From Pomphorhynchus laevis (Eukaryota > Acanthocephala > Palaeacanthocephala > Echinorhynchida > Pomphorhynchidae): DNA of 64,000 nucleotides. Position 1 is the stretch's first letter, and every line of letters begins with the position of its first letter. The stretch covers positions 1 through 64,000 of the forward strand of contig WNNJ02003385.1 of NCBI GenBank assembly GCA_012934845.2. Reading direction: 5' to 3'. Of this stretch, positions 10,004-23,129 are shown piece by piece. The notes beneath the pieces were generated by a model. It was not told the origin of the DNA, ran no database searches, and worked only from the letters and a program-made list of their open reading frames with translations. A program made the translations under genes and the position numbers.

Positions 10004-13000
10004 TTCTTCCTCCGTCACGTATTCATTGAGGTATCTAGGAGGTTTTCTCGCTCGAGTTCCTCGTCGCAAGATATATGTGTTTTTTTGAACGGGAATGCTC
10101 TCTACTTGAACATCGCTAGTTTCCTATTTTTGCATCGTATCGGTATCATGCTGATTCGGTTTACTCGGACTGTTTAAGTCGGGACTTTGCTGTGGTAGGT
10201 CCTGAATTTCTCGATGTTGCTCAGGTATAAAGTTGTTTTCAGGGTCATGTTTATTCGTTGGGTACCTTGCCAATCGTCTCGTTGACACGTTAACTCTCCA
10301 CTTAGTTTCCGAAATGTAGCATAGTGTTCATTTGATTGAACGATTTCGACTAATGAGAATGCCGGGTACGATTTGGCGCTTGGGTTTTGCGAAGAAGAAC
10401 ATTTTTACCGTTGACCAACCAGACGGGGACGTTGTAACAGTTTTTTAAATTTCGCGTGAATGAGAACAGGCGTTGGTGAGGAATCTCATAAGTCGATGTG
10501 CATAACAAGGAACGCAAAGGCGATATGGCTCGTGGCAATACGAGTTCACATTCACTCGATGGTTTCTTGATTGTTTTAAGAGCGAGTAGAATAGTCTTCC
10601 ACACAATTCCGACAAAGCGCTCAGCTTGGCCGTTGCCGCGAGAGTTATAGCTAGAACTTCTAGTGCAGCTTATTCCTCGAGCGTTTAAGTACGTTCTAAA
10701 CTCATTTGATTGGAAACATGATGCTTGATCACTGTGCACGCTAGCCGGGTACCCGAAAACACTGAATATTTGATTGAGGGAAGTGATAACAGATGCCGAA
10801 GATGTATCTCTACATAGAATTCCAAAGGGGAAACGTGAATATTCATCGACCACACAAAGGATGTATTTGTTATATGTAGTGGATGCCAAGGATCTTTTAA
10901 AGTCGATGCTTAGTCGCTCGAACGGTTGCGTTGCCTTGATGACATGCGCTGTTTCCGGTTTGCCATATTGTGGTTTCAACTCAGCGCATATTTTACAAGA
11001 TGAGACTATGTCGGTTACGTCCTTTTTGTCGTAGGGGAGTTCGTGAGCACGTACGTAATGAAACAGTCGTGTAATTCCCGGATGACACAGTGACTCATGT
11101 AGGCATTTGAGGTCATTTGTCGTTTTGCAAGAAGAACAAGTAATCCTTGACATGGCGTCTGTAGCTTGATTGTTTTTGCCCGGTCGATATACAATTTCGA
11201 AATTGTACGGCTCTAATTCGATTCGCCATCGAGCAATCTTGTCGCTTTTAATACGATTCAACTGTTTTTGATCGAACATGAACGACACAGATCGTTGGTC
11301 GGTAATCACCACGAAATGTCGTCCCAACAGGAAATGTTTCCAGTGTTTTAAGGCTTCTACAATAGCAAAGGCCTCCTTCTCTACACTTGATTGTCGTAGT
11401 GCCGTTTTGGGCAGAGATCTGGAAAAAAAATGCGATTGGTTGATTGACTTGACTGAGCACAGCGCCGATTGATGAGTAAGATGCATCAGTTTTAACGGTT
11501 AATGGAAGAGTAGGATCGTAAGCACAGAGGAATGATTTTGAAATTTCCATCTTAATTTCCTCAATCTGTTTGACGACGGTACGTTCAAGGGGGAAGTATT
11601 TCGATTCAACTAATGGACGTATCTTTGTCGAGAAAAAAAAGAATCCATCTAGCATTCTAAGCAGTCTTTTCAGTGATGCTTGATCGTTAGGAGTTGAGTA
11701 GGAAATGAGAGGCTTGATTCTCTGGATGTCAGGCTTAATACATCCATGTTGTATATTGTAGCCAAGAAAGTTTAGTTGCGTTTTGCTCAAACGAGACTTT
11801 TCGGAAGCGAATTTGATATTCAGTCGGTTGGCAACACTCATTAGGCGACTTAGTCTGTTGTCGTGTTCCTTGACGTCTTTACCGCATACGATTATGTCGT
11901 CCATATACGCAAAAACTCCTTCGAGTTTATTATCGTCAATCAATTTGTTTATTAAACACTGAAAAATAGAAACGGCGTTTGTGAGTCCGAATGGAATTCG
12001 TTGAAACTCATACAGACGACCTGAGGCTTCGAATGCCGTATATTGCCTATCTTCCTCGAGCAAAGGGATTTGATAGTACGCACTAGTTAGATCGAGTGTG
12101 GAAAATACAACATGTGTTGCTATTTTCGAGATTAGACTGTCGATGTTAGGCAAAGGGTACGCGTCCAGTGTCGTATAGCGATTAATGGTCTGGGAATAGT
12201 CGACAACCATTCTTCGTTTGCCATTTCGATTTGTAACGACGAGAACTTGCGAGCGCCAGGGTGATCTACTTTCGCGGATGACGCCGGACTTAAGCAGTTT
12301 TGCAATTTCGTTTCGTGTAAATTCGGCATTTGGTTGTGTTTGTCTTCTCGATTTTGTGACGACAGGAATAAGGTCTCTGGGTAGGTTTGGAAATAGTGTT
12401 AGTGGTTGAATGTTAATAACAGGTGCAGGTGCTACACTTGCGAGTGTTAATCCAGGCAGATTTCCTCCAAAAGGGAATGTAATCGATTCATGTCTTCTCA
12501 TAAATTCTCTACCCAGTATGGCTTCGGAGCATAAAGACGACAGTATCGAAAAGCTGCAGTGCGGATAGGTCTTATTTTGCAGTTCTATATCTACTGTACA
12601 CTGCTTTGTAATCGTGGTCTGGGAAGACAATGAAGCCATATAGACAGTTTTGCGACAAAGTGACAATTGTAGTTTTAATGTTCGTGCAATTTTTTAATCT
12701 ATGAAGTTGTCTGAGCTTCCGGTATCGGTTAGACAATTAATTGGTTGGCCATTGATAGTGATATAAGTAGTTGAAGTTCTTTCTTCGGAATTTGATTGGG
12801 ACAAGAGACACAACGCTGAAGCCGTCGATGCAGAATATTTTCCTTTAGATTTGCATACCTTTGCGAAGTCACCCAGTTTCGAACAATTGTTGCACGTGAC
12901 AGTACGGGCAGGACATTTAGTACGAGGATGGCAACGGTTACCACAAAAATAGCACAACTTGGTGTCTTTGTTACGCAATGCTGCGTTGATCGATTGCTCG

Positions 13001-13632
13001 TCCAGAGCGTCGGAAACATTTGTCTCATTTTTGTTGCCTCCAGAAATAGTTGCCAGCATTGTTGTCTCATCGTTTGAATTTAAGATTGCCGTTTGCTGTT
13101 GGGCAGCCTCTAGAGATGTAGCCATCAAAACGATTTCATCGAAATTTGTTTTGTTTGATTCTAATATTCTCTCACGAATATAGGAATTGAGAAGTCCCTG
13201 GACAATAGCGTCGATTATATGGCTTCGACGATTGGTGTCAGCGTCGACGTTTTCAAAATTACACTTGTCGGCTAAATCCTCGAGTTTTCTAACGAACTGC
13301 GGAATAGTCAGAGTTTTGTCTTGTCGACACGTGTGCAATTGAAATCGAGTGGAAACTGTATTTAATGGTTTGCGGAACTTTTTGTCAAAGATGGCAAGTG
13401 CCGAGTCGAACGATTTAGAATCTTTGATTAATTTGTACAGTCGCGACGACAGTAGGTTCACCAACACAAACTTCTTTTGTTCGTCCGTTACAGTGCCCTG
13501 CAATGAGACAAAGTTCAGCAGCTTCTGACGTCAGTGATTCCATTCGTCCTGGGCATCGGGTGCATCCGGATCGAGGTTGAATTGTTGCGGAATTATAAGT
13601 TTGTCCATCGATACAATTAATTCGAATAAATT

Positions 13633-13739
13633 GAAGAGATCGAACACTAGAGGTTTTATTCGAATTAATCTACAATATGTAAATATTATAATATGTAAAT
13701 AGTTTAACAAATAGTTCAACTAAAGGAATGATTATGACA
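13633..13739 (-). repeat. 5' LTR of the Ty3/gypsy fossil
   Basis: A 107-bp direct repeat, identical to 9897-10003. The gag region begins only about 25 bp inside it. Confidence 0.9.
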
Positions 13740-14725
13740 CATGGCATATCAGCTCTCGCTTCTTTATCAAGGGTTGTTGATTTATTTTCTAATTCGGACC
13801 CGTTAGGTACTTATTGTAGCATAGATTAAAGCGTTACCAAATACTTGTTTTAGCATAGGTTCCAGCGTTACCAAATTGCTGCACACACTATCGAGATCAC
13901 ATGCTAATAAATCCGTAATCATGTTAAGCCTGATTGTCGGAGTGCGTCCAGTTTGGCAAGCGAGTGAATACATGATCGTGAAAGACTATCCACATTTACA
14001 TTTCGATTATATCTCACGTGAGTTCTGTAACGTATATCTATATCATCGTAAAACTCTTGCTTCGTCAAATTTAATCCAAGTAATTGTAAAGGTAGCGAAG
14101 CAAGCTACGTTGTTTAACCCTTATCAGATGCATACTTCATTAAACTCCTCAGGAATAATTATTAGAAACTAAATACTCGATTGGAAGTGTTTTGCAAGTA
14201 TTGTTTTCACGATGAAAATGCTTAATCAAGTCTTTCTGCTTTAATTCGAGCTCGATTTCTTTTAAGCCGTTTAGCACGTCACCATAGACCTTTCATATTA
14301 TGTATCCGAAAAGGCACATAAATCTTTTAAACCAATTCCACCATGGGATAAAACGTTAACATTTGCTCTTTTCACATTCTGTCAAATGTTGATCGCCGGT
14401 GATTTCTGAAGTAAGCTTTTTGAGTAGATAATTTTCGTAAAATACTACTTTTTAGTCTCGTATAATGGCTGCTGTCAACATTACATGTTGAACTATTTGC
14501 AAATAGTTCTAATCAAAAAACCGCATGACCTGTGTCAAAGTAGTAAATTCAACATGAGGATCTACAGTTGCAGCACTCAACAATCGATTTAATCTGAACA
14601 ACCTGGAATCTATCTTGGAAACGACAAAAGAAATCATAAAATTATTAGAGCCTATTGGCGATCCCAGTACTGCCACTCCATCAGAGACAACAGACAATTG
14701 ATACCCACCAAACATTTTCTTAAAA
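13740..14725 (-). pseudogene. RLE-type LINE (family E), RT C-terminal to pre-endonuclease part, right of the LTR insertion
   Basis: On the minus strand 14725-14509 reads VLGSPIGSNNF and then VDPHVEF, the post-catalytic LG.PIG block seen in other E copies. Further down, GGIGLKDL and KQEFYDDIDIRYR match the thumb and pre-endonuclease parts. Joined over the CATGGC duplication with 9480-9896 it gives the expected order for one LINE, so the LTR element landed inside it. Many frame breaks. The small plus-strand frame at 13876-14172 looks like a shadow. Confidence 0.55.
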
Positions 14726-14734
14726 TGTGAGAAA

Positions 14735-16489
14735 TATTTTAAAAAAATATTTATTTTAACGTGGCAAATGCGTGCAAGCACACGCTTACATGACCACAAC
14801 AAACAAAAATGTAAATCATGTGTCGAGAAGGTGTGAACGGAGGAGGTGTTTAAATGTGATAAAGGAGGAAGCGCGGCAGACATCGAGAGGGAGTTTATTC
14901 CAGGCGAGTAAGGCGGCGACAAGGAAGGATCGGAGACCATAGTTGTTGGAGTAATTGGGAACGTGGAGTAAGAAAGTATGGCGGGAACGCAGCGATAGCG
15001 AGGTGGGACGAGTGTCGTCTAAGAAAGGAAGGTTGATGAACGATGGGAAGCCGACAGCGATGAGACGAAAAGTTACGAGAAAAAGAAGGAGTTTGATGCG
15101 GATGTGGATGGGGGGCCAAGAGAGTTGGACAAGATATGTGGATGTGTGGTTGAAGCGACGGAGATAAAAGAGCACTCGAACGGCGGAGTTGATTATTCGA
15201 TGTAGGGGTAGGATGATGGATTTTGGAGAATTTGCGAAAAGGCTGATGCAGTAATCGATTTTAGAGAAGAGAAGCGATGAAAGAAGATACATACAAGAAC
15301 AGAAGTCGATAAGGGGGGTGGATACAGCGTATGTCACGAAGAATTAAGTTAGGCGAGCGGACCTTGTCACGGACGAAGGGTTTAAGGGAAAGGTGATCAT
15401 CGAAATGAAAGCAGAGGGAAAGTGAGATTGTGTACTATGAGGATGATCGATAAGGCAAACGATACACTGGGAGGAGATATGTTTGGTTTACAGGGGAGGA
15501 TCCACATCATTTTAGACTTGTCGAGGTTTAGAACGAGATGGAGATTGAAAAGACGTTTCTAGATAGAAGAAAGACAGTTCGAGACAGAAATGTCGATATC
15601 GTAGATGCGATGTGCAGGTGCATGAGCATAGATGAGGATGCCATCGACGTATTGCATGACGTTGAAAGAGAAAGGTTTGATAAACGGAGAGAGATCGCCA
15701 AACAGAAGAAATAAAAGCAGAGACAAAGATTAAACCTTTTGGGACCCCGCAAAAAATAGGGATGGGAGGGAAGGATGATGAATTACAACAGACGCGAAAG
15801 GAACGGTCGGATAGATATGAGGCAAACCATGCCACGGAGGAGGAAGCATAGCCGTTATCATAACGAAGGCGAGAAAGGAGGACGGAGTGGTCGACAATGT
15901 CGAAGGCGGAGGAGAGGTTCAAGGAGATGAGAACACTATATAGAGCCTTATCTCGAGAAATGAGTAAGTCGTTGTAAACTTTCATGCAGGTGATTTATGT
16001 AGAGTGATTAGAGCGGAAATCGGATTGGAAAGGAGGGTACAGATTGGATGAGGAGAAATAAGCGTTGATCTGTATTAAGATGATGCGTTCTAAGAGCTTA
16101 GAAAGAGTCGGGGTAGTGAAATGGTGCGATAGCTAGAAGGAAGGGGTCGAGCGATTGTTTCTTTAGGAGGGTACGAACGATTTCGGATTTCCAATGTGAA
16201 GGGAAGATCCGAATATGAATAGACGAGTTAAACAAGCTTGTGAGAAAAGGTATATCGATGAGCATATGGATTTAAGTATGTGAGTAGGCAGGGGATCGGC
16301 AGGTGAGGTTTTGTTGGGCAAGAACATGAGAACATATGAAACTTCGGAATGTGAGACAGGGAGAAGATGAAAAAGTTCCGGAAGGATGAGGCTAAGCGGG
16401 CAGAGTGGGATAGGATGGAGCCAGGGTGTGAGAGAGCAACGTGGATACTTTGGTATGGAGAAATGACGAATAATCGTGGAGATTGACTC
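14735..16489 (-). mobile_element. L2/CR1-like LINE family B, copy 1, 5'-truncated
   Basis: Minus-strand copy, close to identical by eye to 30660-32410. It holds the RT part NLSSAFDIVDHSVLLSRL, then SDRSFRVCC, and the C-terminal AWNKLPLDV block. The 3' end at about 14735-14830 has the hairpin GCGTGTGCTTGCACGC and an A/T-rich tail. Its 5' edge at about 16489 joins an RTE-like element in the same orientation, so an open frame there is a chimera of the two. The catalytic motif reads YVDG, not YxDD, and a TAG follows soon after. Confidence 0.8.
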
Positions 16490-19260
16490 AGCTGACTTTC
16501 TTCGATGTGAAGAAGCAGCGACTTTACTATGAGTCTATCCCGGATGACCAAATTCCTAACCTTATCTTCAAGGCCAAGACTGGCCACACCGCGAAGGAAC
16601 CTTATTTCGGTCGCCTGTATCAGAGATATTATACTTTCGGTCTTGACCCAAAGTTCATGACCATAAGTTAAAACAGGAATGAAGATTGCATAGTAAACCG
16701 AAAGCTTCGTCCGAAGACTAAACTCCCTCTTCACCACGACAGACCTGTACAAAGAACGCATTGCTGCGTTAGCTGCACAAATCCGCTTCTCAATCTCCTT
16801 GATGTTCCTGCCGTCCCTCGAGAACAATACCCCAAGATACTTAAAATCCTCCACATTAGGAAGAATGTTTTCCCCAGTCCGGATTGACATTAGCGCCTGA
16901 ATCCGAGAGGAACACATAGAAACAGTCTTGGATGTACTAACCAACATCCCTGCCGCTTGGCATTCCATCGAGACTCGATCTAGTAGGCATTGTAAATCCT
17001 CAGGACAAGAAGCCAGCAAAACAACGTCATCTGCAAAAATCAGAGATGATGCCCTGATGGAACCGAACTGAATACCGACACCCGTCAAAGCAGCCCGTCT
17101 CGAAATTTTGTCCATGTAAACAAGGATCAAAAGTGAAGATAATGGACAATCCTAACGAAGCATAACGCCTACTGGAAATGATCCAGACTTCCTACCTGGA
17201 ACACGAACACAACTCATATTTTGTTCATACAGAGAAGTTACAGCTACTTGAAGATAGTGTGATACTCCATAATCCCTTACTACCTCCCACAACCTCTCTC
17301 GCGGAACTCGGTTGAATGCCTTCTCCAATTCTACAAAGCACATGTAGACCGGTTGAGCGAACTCTCAAAATCGTTCAAGGATAGTTGAGTGAGTAAAGAG
17401 CTGATCCGTAGTTCCACGACCTGAGTTCCACGAAGAAAGCCTCATTGTTCCTCTTGCAACTATCCCTCAACTATATGCCGTACCTTAAATCAAGAATCCT
17501 AGCAAATAGCTTACCAGTTTGGCTAAGAAGAGTGATGCCCCGATAATTGGAACACACTCTTCGGTCACCTCTCTTAAAGATGGGTACCACCACTCCCAGT
17601 TCGCAATTCACTAGGAACATTGCCCGACTTCAATTCAACATTGAAGATACGTGTTAGCCACTTCATGCCTACAACGTCGAGAGCCTTTAAAGCTTCATGT
17701 TGAATTTCATCTACTCCAGAAGACTTGCCATTACGAAGTTTTTAACAACAATGACCACTTCCAAAGGTATTAGATCTTCCGTTGGTTCTAAAGGCTATAC
17801 TTCTACATTAGAAGGCATATTCATCGTATTAAGGATACTCCTAAAATTCTCTTCCCGACAACCAAGAATTTCTTCAATGTCAATCAGCATAGATCCTGTC
17901 TTGTTATAGTCAGTTTGAGGAGTTTTTTGCTTTCCAACAGGAAGGTTCCTGATCGTCCTCCAGAATATCTACGAAGCTGACCTATAATCAAGTTCTAAGT
18001 GCTCTCCCGACTTCTTCCAAAATGCCTTCTTCGCTTCAGTAACTAATCGAGCTGAAGCTCTCTTTGCCCTTCGGTACTTGTCTAAAACTTCCACTGATTT
18101 ATCGGAAAAAGTTGCCTTATAATCTAGATTCTTCTGTTGAACAAAATCTCTAACTGTTGGTGTCCACCATGCAGTTCGAGTATTTCCTCGTCACAAGCAC
18201 CTAATGCCTTCGATCTACAACTTTTCACAGTTTTTTGGCAAGCAAAGATCTGAACATATCCTATTCCTGATCATTCCTCTTTTCTCTTCTGGCAACCGAG
18301 AAAAGCCATCCTTGGTGTAGCCAGAAAAGTGTTCTTTGACAGAAACATCCTCTATACGCTCACAGAACGCCCTCACACAACGTTTGGATTTACCAGGCTT
18401 GTCTAGCATCCGATCCGGCCATTGAAGTTTACTAACTACAAGGTAGTGATCGGTTGGCAGCTCAGCCCCTCTCTTCACACGAGTGTCCAGAACATAACGT
18501 CACAGATTAGATGAAACGATTACAAAATCGATGATTTATCTTTGACTTAGAGAATCCTGATGCCATGTGCATCTATGAATGTCCTTATGTTCAAACATTA
18601 TGTTGGTTGTGCACAAATTGTTACGAGAACAAAAGTGAAATAATTCAACTAAACTCGCATTTAGATCAGAGAATTTGTTCTTCCCTAACACTTCTTTCCG
18701 AGTGCTACTGTCGCTGCCAACATGAGCATTGAAGTCATCCAATAGAACGAGGGAATCTCCAACTGAAGTACTATCAAGCAGAGTCTGAATATCTTTCACG
18801 AATGCTGCGTATTCCGAGATAATGTTGGGAGCATACGCACACACAACAGTTATCCCCTTTCTCTCTTTGACTAAAAGTCTCCGAGACGCCAACCTTTCGT
18901 TCACCGGGTTAAACATATCTACCACGATCGACAAGAGGGCATTTGTAAGTATCCCTGCACCCGCCTGTCGTCGCATTCCTTGGTAACTCCCGAATAGTTC
19001 AAGGTTCAATCTTGATCCAAAAGTTTAGTTCCAGAATAGTGAAGAGAAGTCACTCTGACTATTTCAAGGCCGAAGCGAACCATCTCTTTAACTAATTCTG
19101 ATTCCTTCCCCGCCAGCGAGATGACATTTCACGTTCCTACATGAAGGCTAGTATGCTTAGGATGTTAATGTCTCTTTCGCTATCTCCGTACAGCTGCCTG
19201 GTCACACTGCACTCGACAATTAAAACTTATCCGGTCAGTGGTAAGCTGACCATTGTTCTT
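16490..19260 (-). mobile_element. RTE-like LINE family C, copy 1, 3'-truncated
   Basis: On the minus strand the 5' part is an APE endonuclease (NVISLAGKESELVKEM, GAGILTNAL, VCAYAPN, DDFNAHVGSD, about 19140-18540), followed by a RGAELPTDHYLV block. The RT has VELEKAFNRVPRERLW (17343-17152), FADDVVLLAS, EDFKYLGVLFSRDG and LTYGHELW. This matches the RTE/BovB style. Several frame breaks lie between 17.1 and 18.5 kb. The 3' end is lost where family B begins at 16489. Confidence 0.8.
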
Positions 19261-19320
19261 CGCATTTGATTTATATTTTGTAAATTTGTTGCTTGTTATT
19301 TTCATTGTTTTCGTTTGCTT

Positions 19321-19575
19321 GTTCGGTTATCTCCCATTCCCGATATCCTTTGATGATCCAACATAGCTACTGCAAAGAAACAGGTCTCCGAGACTCTCCA
19401 TCTTTTCATCCATTGTCCAATCTGCCGTTGGAATCATCGGAATGATTTTGTTTGTTCGGCTATTTCCCGTTCCCAATATCCTTTGATGATCCAACATCGC
19501 TACTGTAAGGAAACAGGCCTCCGTGATTCTCTTCCGCCTTTTCGTCCATTGTCTAATCCGCCGTCAGAGTCATCT
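19321..19575. repeat. Two-copy tandem duplication (about 125-133 bp unit) beside the RTE-like 5' end
   Basis: 19321-19445 (GTTCGGTTATCTCCCATTCC...) is repeated at 19454-19575 (GTTCGGCTATTTCCCGTTCC...), with roughly 80-85% identity by eye. It lies just upstream of RTE-like copy 1 and could be its 5' UTR monomers. Confidence 0.7.
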
Positions 19576-19579
19576 GAGG

Positions 19580-20045
19580 GTTCTGTGATAGTCTATGAAA
19601 AGACTATCCCTACGGCTGATGCAAGCCGGTCAATTATTAAGCCGTTGATTAACGAATGTCGAGCATACGTTGCTTGGGCCGCTCTACGATGAGGCTAAAT
19701 GGCAATAGGTGTCAGTTTTATACTTTATTGACTGGCACCTAGCGGCCCACCATTTTTTATTCATCAACATTCAGTACAATTAAAAATGATATTTTTAAAT
19801 AAAAATTGTATTTTTAAATCAAAATTGTAGTTTGATTTAAAAATACCTTGTTTATTCATCCTACAATTTTAGATCCTATAAACGATATCTCACTTTTCAA
19901 TGAAATCAAACCCTTATCTCTTTTTCGTTTAAAATCTCACTCCAGTGATACAACCTACCCTTCTTTACTTTAAGTTGCCCTAAAGGATTGCTTCCAAGCA
20001 TCTTCCATTCTGTTCAGACGCTTTGTACAATTATTTTCTACATTT
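19580..20045. other. Spacer, no gene seen
   Basis: From about 19700 the stretch is AT-rich, with several runs of A and T around AAAAATTGTA-type repeats. I see no coding signal. It could hold 5' UTR of the neighbouring LINEs. Confidence 0.4.
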
Positions 20046-20049
20046 AACT

Positions 20050-23000
20050 ATATAATGTTTCCTGATCGCTCCCCATCTGACAATGACAACCTCGCATCTG
20101 CTTTTAATGACAAACTTACTCATGAAGGTAGCGGTGAATCTTCCCTAGTCATCAAACAGATTGATAGAAATTTTCATGTCTTTCTACTCCTGCCCAAAAT
20201 TCGATAGAAACCACTTTCCCCTCCTTGCCTTCTTCTCTGACTACCTCTTCATTCCACCTCGACCTCCTAAACATCTGCTCTATAGCGAATAAAGTCGACT
20301 CATCACTTGACCTCTTCTACCAACAGTCGTTGGATATGCTTAGCCTCATTTAATCTTAACATCTTTATAGTAGTTGCATCTCGATTCGACACCTACGTTC
20401 TTAGATTACGCTGTAAACTATAAGTCCCGTTCTCAATCCTCTAATAGTGTATCATCCAGTAATCATATTGGCATCATCGCTCTCTCGTCTTTCTATGCCT
20501 CGTCATCGTTTATCTGCTCCCTTTGTTCTACAAACCTTGAAATTTCTTTCTTTCAATATTTCGGTAGGCTTATTTTCGCTGAATGTGTATATTATGTATC
20601 GTCCTGGCTTTAGTTCTTCGTCTAATAATTTCTTTGATGAACTATCTGATATACTATCACGTATCTCGCTCTCCTCTTATTTTTCATTTGTACTTGGTGT
20701 ATCAACATTTGTTTGGAATGCCCTGGGTTTGTTGATACCTAAACACTTATCACCGTTTTTCATGATTGTAAATATTCCATCATGTCTTCGCTACACACTC
20801 CTACCCCTACTCACATTCTTGTTGGTGTTCTTGATTGTATCGCTGTTCATAATAGCCTATCTTCCACCGCCGTTGTCTGTACTTCGGATCCCGGTCTATT
20901 TAACAATTTTCTTGTCATCCCCTCCCTTTCTATACTATGCTCTTCTTTCTCTGCTTCACCTATTATTTGTCGACAGTGGAAGCGTTTTGATCTGCCTTTT
21001 TGTTCTCTACTAATTGTCTCTCCTCCCATGTCATCGTCTTTAACTCTCCAACGTCCGTACTATCTGTCTAACCTCTTTGATTATGAACTCTACTCATACT
21101 CGACAATATTCTTCAATGTCAACTATTTACTATCCATCAAACGTACTATGCACCATGGTTTGAATCTTACCGTAGGCGCTCGAAGTGTCTTCTATGTCGT
21201 TCGTTTAGTCCTACCTTCATTTTCTGAAGTGTTCTCTCACTTCTATCCTTTCTAATATTCACAGCAACTATTTAGCTCTTCGTAGGTATAACCGTTCTCT
21301 CTTACATAGTAAGTTATTCCTCTTTTAAAAGAACAAGCTTCTATCTTCCTCTAACACAGTATCTAAATGAAATACTCTAAACACTAACTGTCGCGTTTTA
21401 CCTTTGTTAGTACTCTCGATCCACATAAATTTTCTGTTTGTCTTTAATCGATGCTCGATTCAACTATCCTAGGCATGCATTTTTCTCCTCCCTCGTCTTC
21501 TTTGCAGGATCTTCGTCTGCCTGAACTTTTTCATCTTCTTACTGTATATGTCGACGAGGTTTCTTGTGTGATTTTTAACTGTGGTCCTTCAACTGTGTTA
21601 TTCAACTGTGATCATTTAACTTGCTCCTTCCTTAACCTTAATGCTTAACTCTGCCATTCGTAGTGGTTATTTTCCTCCTGTTTGGAAATCCTCCATAGTT
21701 CGACCACCACTCAAGATCCATCTATTGATCCCTTGCTGCCTTCCTTATATCGCCCTATCTCTAACCTTCTAACTGTCTTTAAATTTCTTGAACGTCTTGA
21801 GTTAAACTAGGTTAACATCCATTTTTTTCAGCCAAACTATATCCTCCTTTTCAGTCTGCTTTCTGATATCACCATTCTACTGAGTAAGCATTCAACAATT
21901 TTCTCTGATTTACTTCTTACGCGTGATGAGAAAGTCTGCAGTTTCGTAATTTCCCCTATCTTTCTTCTGATTTTGACATTGTTGACTATTCCATCCTCCT
22001 TGATAGCTTTCGCCACAACTATGGATTTTCTTCTGACGCTGTATCCTGATTCTCCTCTTATATCTGAATGATATATTCATGTATGTTCCAATGCGTCTTT
22101 CTCTAACCTTCCTCTATCTCCTGTGGCGTTCCTCGAGGATCTTGCTATGACCATTTTTTCTCTCTCTTCTCTTTAGCAATCTTTCCGGCATTACATGTGA
22201 TCATAATTTCTGGATCATGTAATATGGCGATGATATTCTCCTTTACTCGCATTATCCTGCTCATCTTATCGATGATCTCTCAACCTTTTCGACAAATTGT
22301 GTTCTCTCCATTTCCAATCATCTTTTTTCGTTTCGTTTGCATCTTAACCATTTCAAGTCTAAAATCTCATAAGCTATTCCTTCTTACCTCTCTGTCTCAC
22401 CTCCCTTGGTATTTCTAAATTCTATTGTTGATCACCCCACTTGGAAGTTCACTTTGATAGCTGTCTTTCTCTCGATCCATTCGTTCGCGACAAAACCCGA
22501 TATCGCAATCTCCGACTTTGCGACCTTTGCCGTGTTAGAAGCTCGCTTGATTTAAATTCATGTCACTCGCTCATCTCTAGTCTATTGTTTCTTAAGATCG
22601 ACTATAGCCTCAGTCTTTCTTGCTTTCTTCTCTAAATCTTCACTTCTTCTTCAGCGCCTTGTGAATTTCACCGTGCGTATCCTTTATCGCCTCTGCCATT
22701 TTGATCACATTTCCTTTTACCTTTCTAAACTCAACTGGCTAACTATAAAAACCGTATTCTATTTTCTTCAAACTCGCCTTATTATCTGCATTTTCTTACA
22801 CTTACCGAATCCCGCCTCACCGCCATAAATCTTTGTTCATGTGACTATATTCTTCATATTCCGTCATTTTTCTCAAACTATGGTCGGCGTTCCCTTTTTA
22901 TTCCCGCTCCTGTTCTCCGGGATAAAATACCTAATGTCATTCGCTTCACTGCCTCCTTTCTATCCTTCAAACATTGTATCTGCACTTTTTATATCACTTA

Positions 23001-23110
23001 CTAGTTGATTCAATTATTCTAACTCTTTAAAAGTCTTTCATACACTCCCACACTTCAACATCAATCTATTTACATAGTTCATATTTTTGCTATTTTTAAT
23101 TATTTTGTTG
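20050..23110 (+). mobile_element. L2/CR1-like LINE family B, copy 2, old and heavily decayed
   Basis: Short plus-strand frames follow the order of copy 3. There is a RNFHVFLLLPK-like stretch before the endonuclease, MYRPGFSSSSNNFF, cognate to YRPGSSALTFF in copy 3, at about 20.6 kb, and a PELFHLLTVYVDEVSC region. The C-terminal NYGRRSLFIPAPVLRDKI-like end is near 22.9 kb. Dozens of stops and frame changes mark it as much older than copies 1 and 3. Its 3' end has a diverged tail. Confidence 0.6.
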
Positions 23111-23129
23111 TAAAAACTTTTAATTTGTA

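Larger units (their letters stand above)
9897..13739 (-). mobile_element. Ty3/gypsy LTR retrotransposon fossil, Mag-like, short LTRs, broken
   Basis: Two identical 107-bp direct repeats bound a 3.84-kb element on the minus strand, flanked by the 6-bp target duplication CATGGC (9891-9896 and 13740-13745). The parts in order are gag with two zinc knuckles (about 12.7-13.6 kb), protease with DTGSS, RT with YMDD (about 11.6-12.5 kb), RNase H, and integrase with an HHCC-like finger and DDE-type core (about 10.4-11.1 kb). Short LTRs and double knuckles suit the Mag clade; this is inference. It is broken, with about three or four reading-frame interruptions. The identical LTRs say it is young. No envelope region was seen. 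Confidence 0.9.

Noticed and set aside
13876-14172. 98-codon plus-strand frame right of the LTR fossil
   Set aside because: The minus strand at the same place reads as family E LINE, and the plus frame has no recognisable content.
14955-15167. Basic Arg/Lys-rich open frame on the plus strand
   Set aside because: It is the antisense shadow of the LINE B C-terminal coding region.
16228-17130. A single 300-residue protein with RT motifs
   Set aside because: It is a chimera: an RTE-like RT up to about 16489, then LINE B sequence from the next element in the same frame by chance.
20847-21029. Minus-strand open frame
   Set aside because: Shadow of the plus-strand LINE B copy 2.
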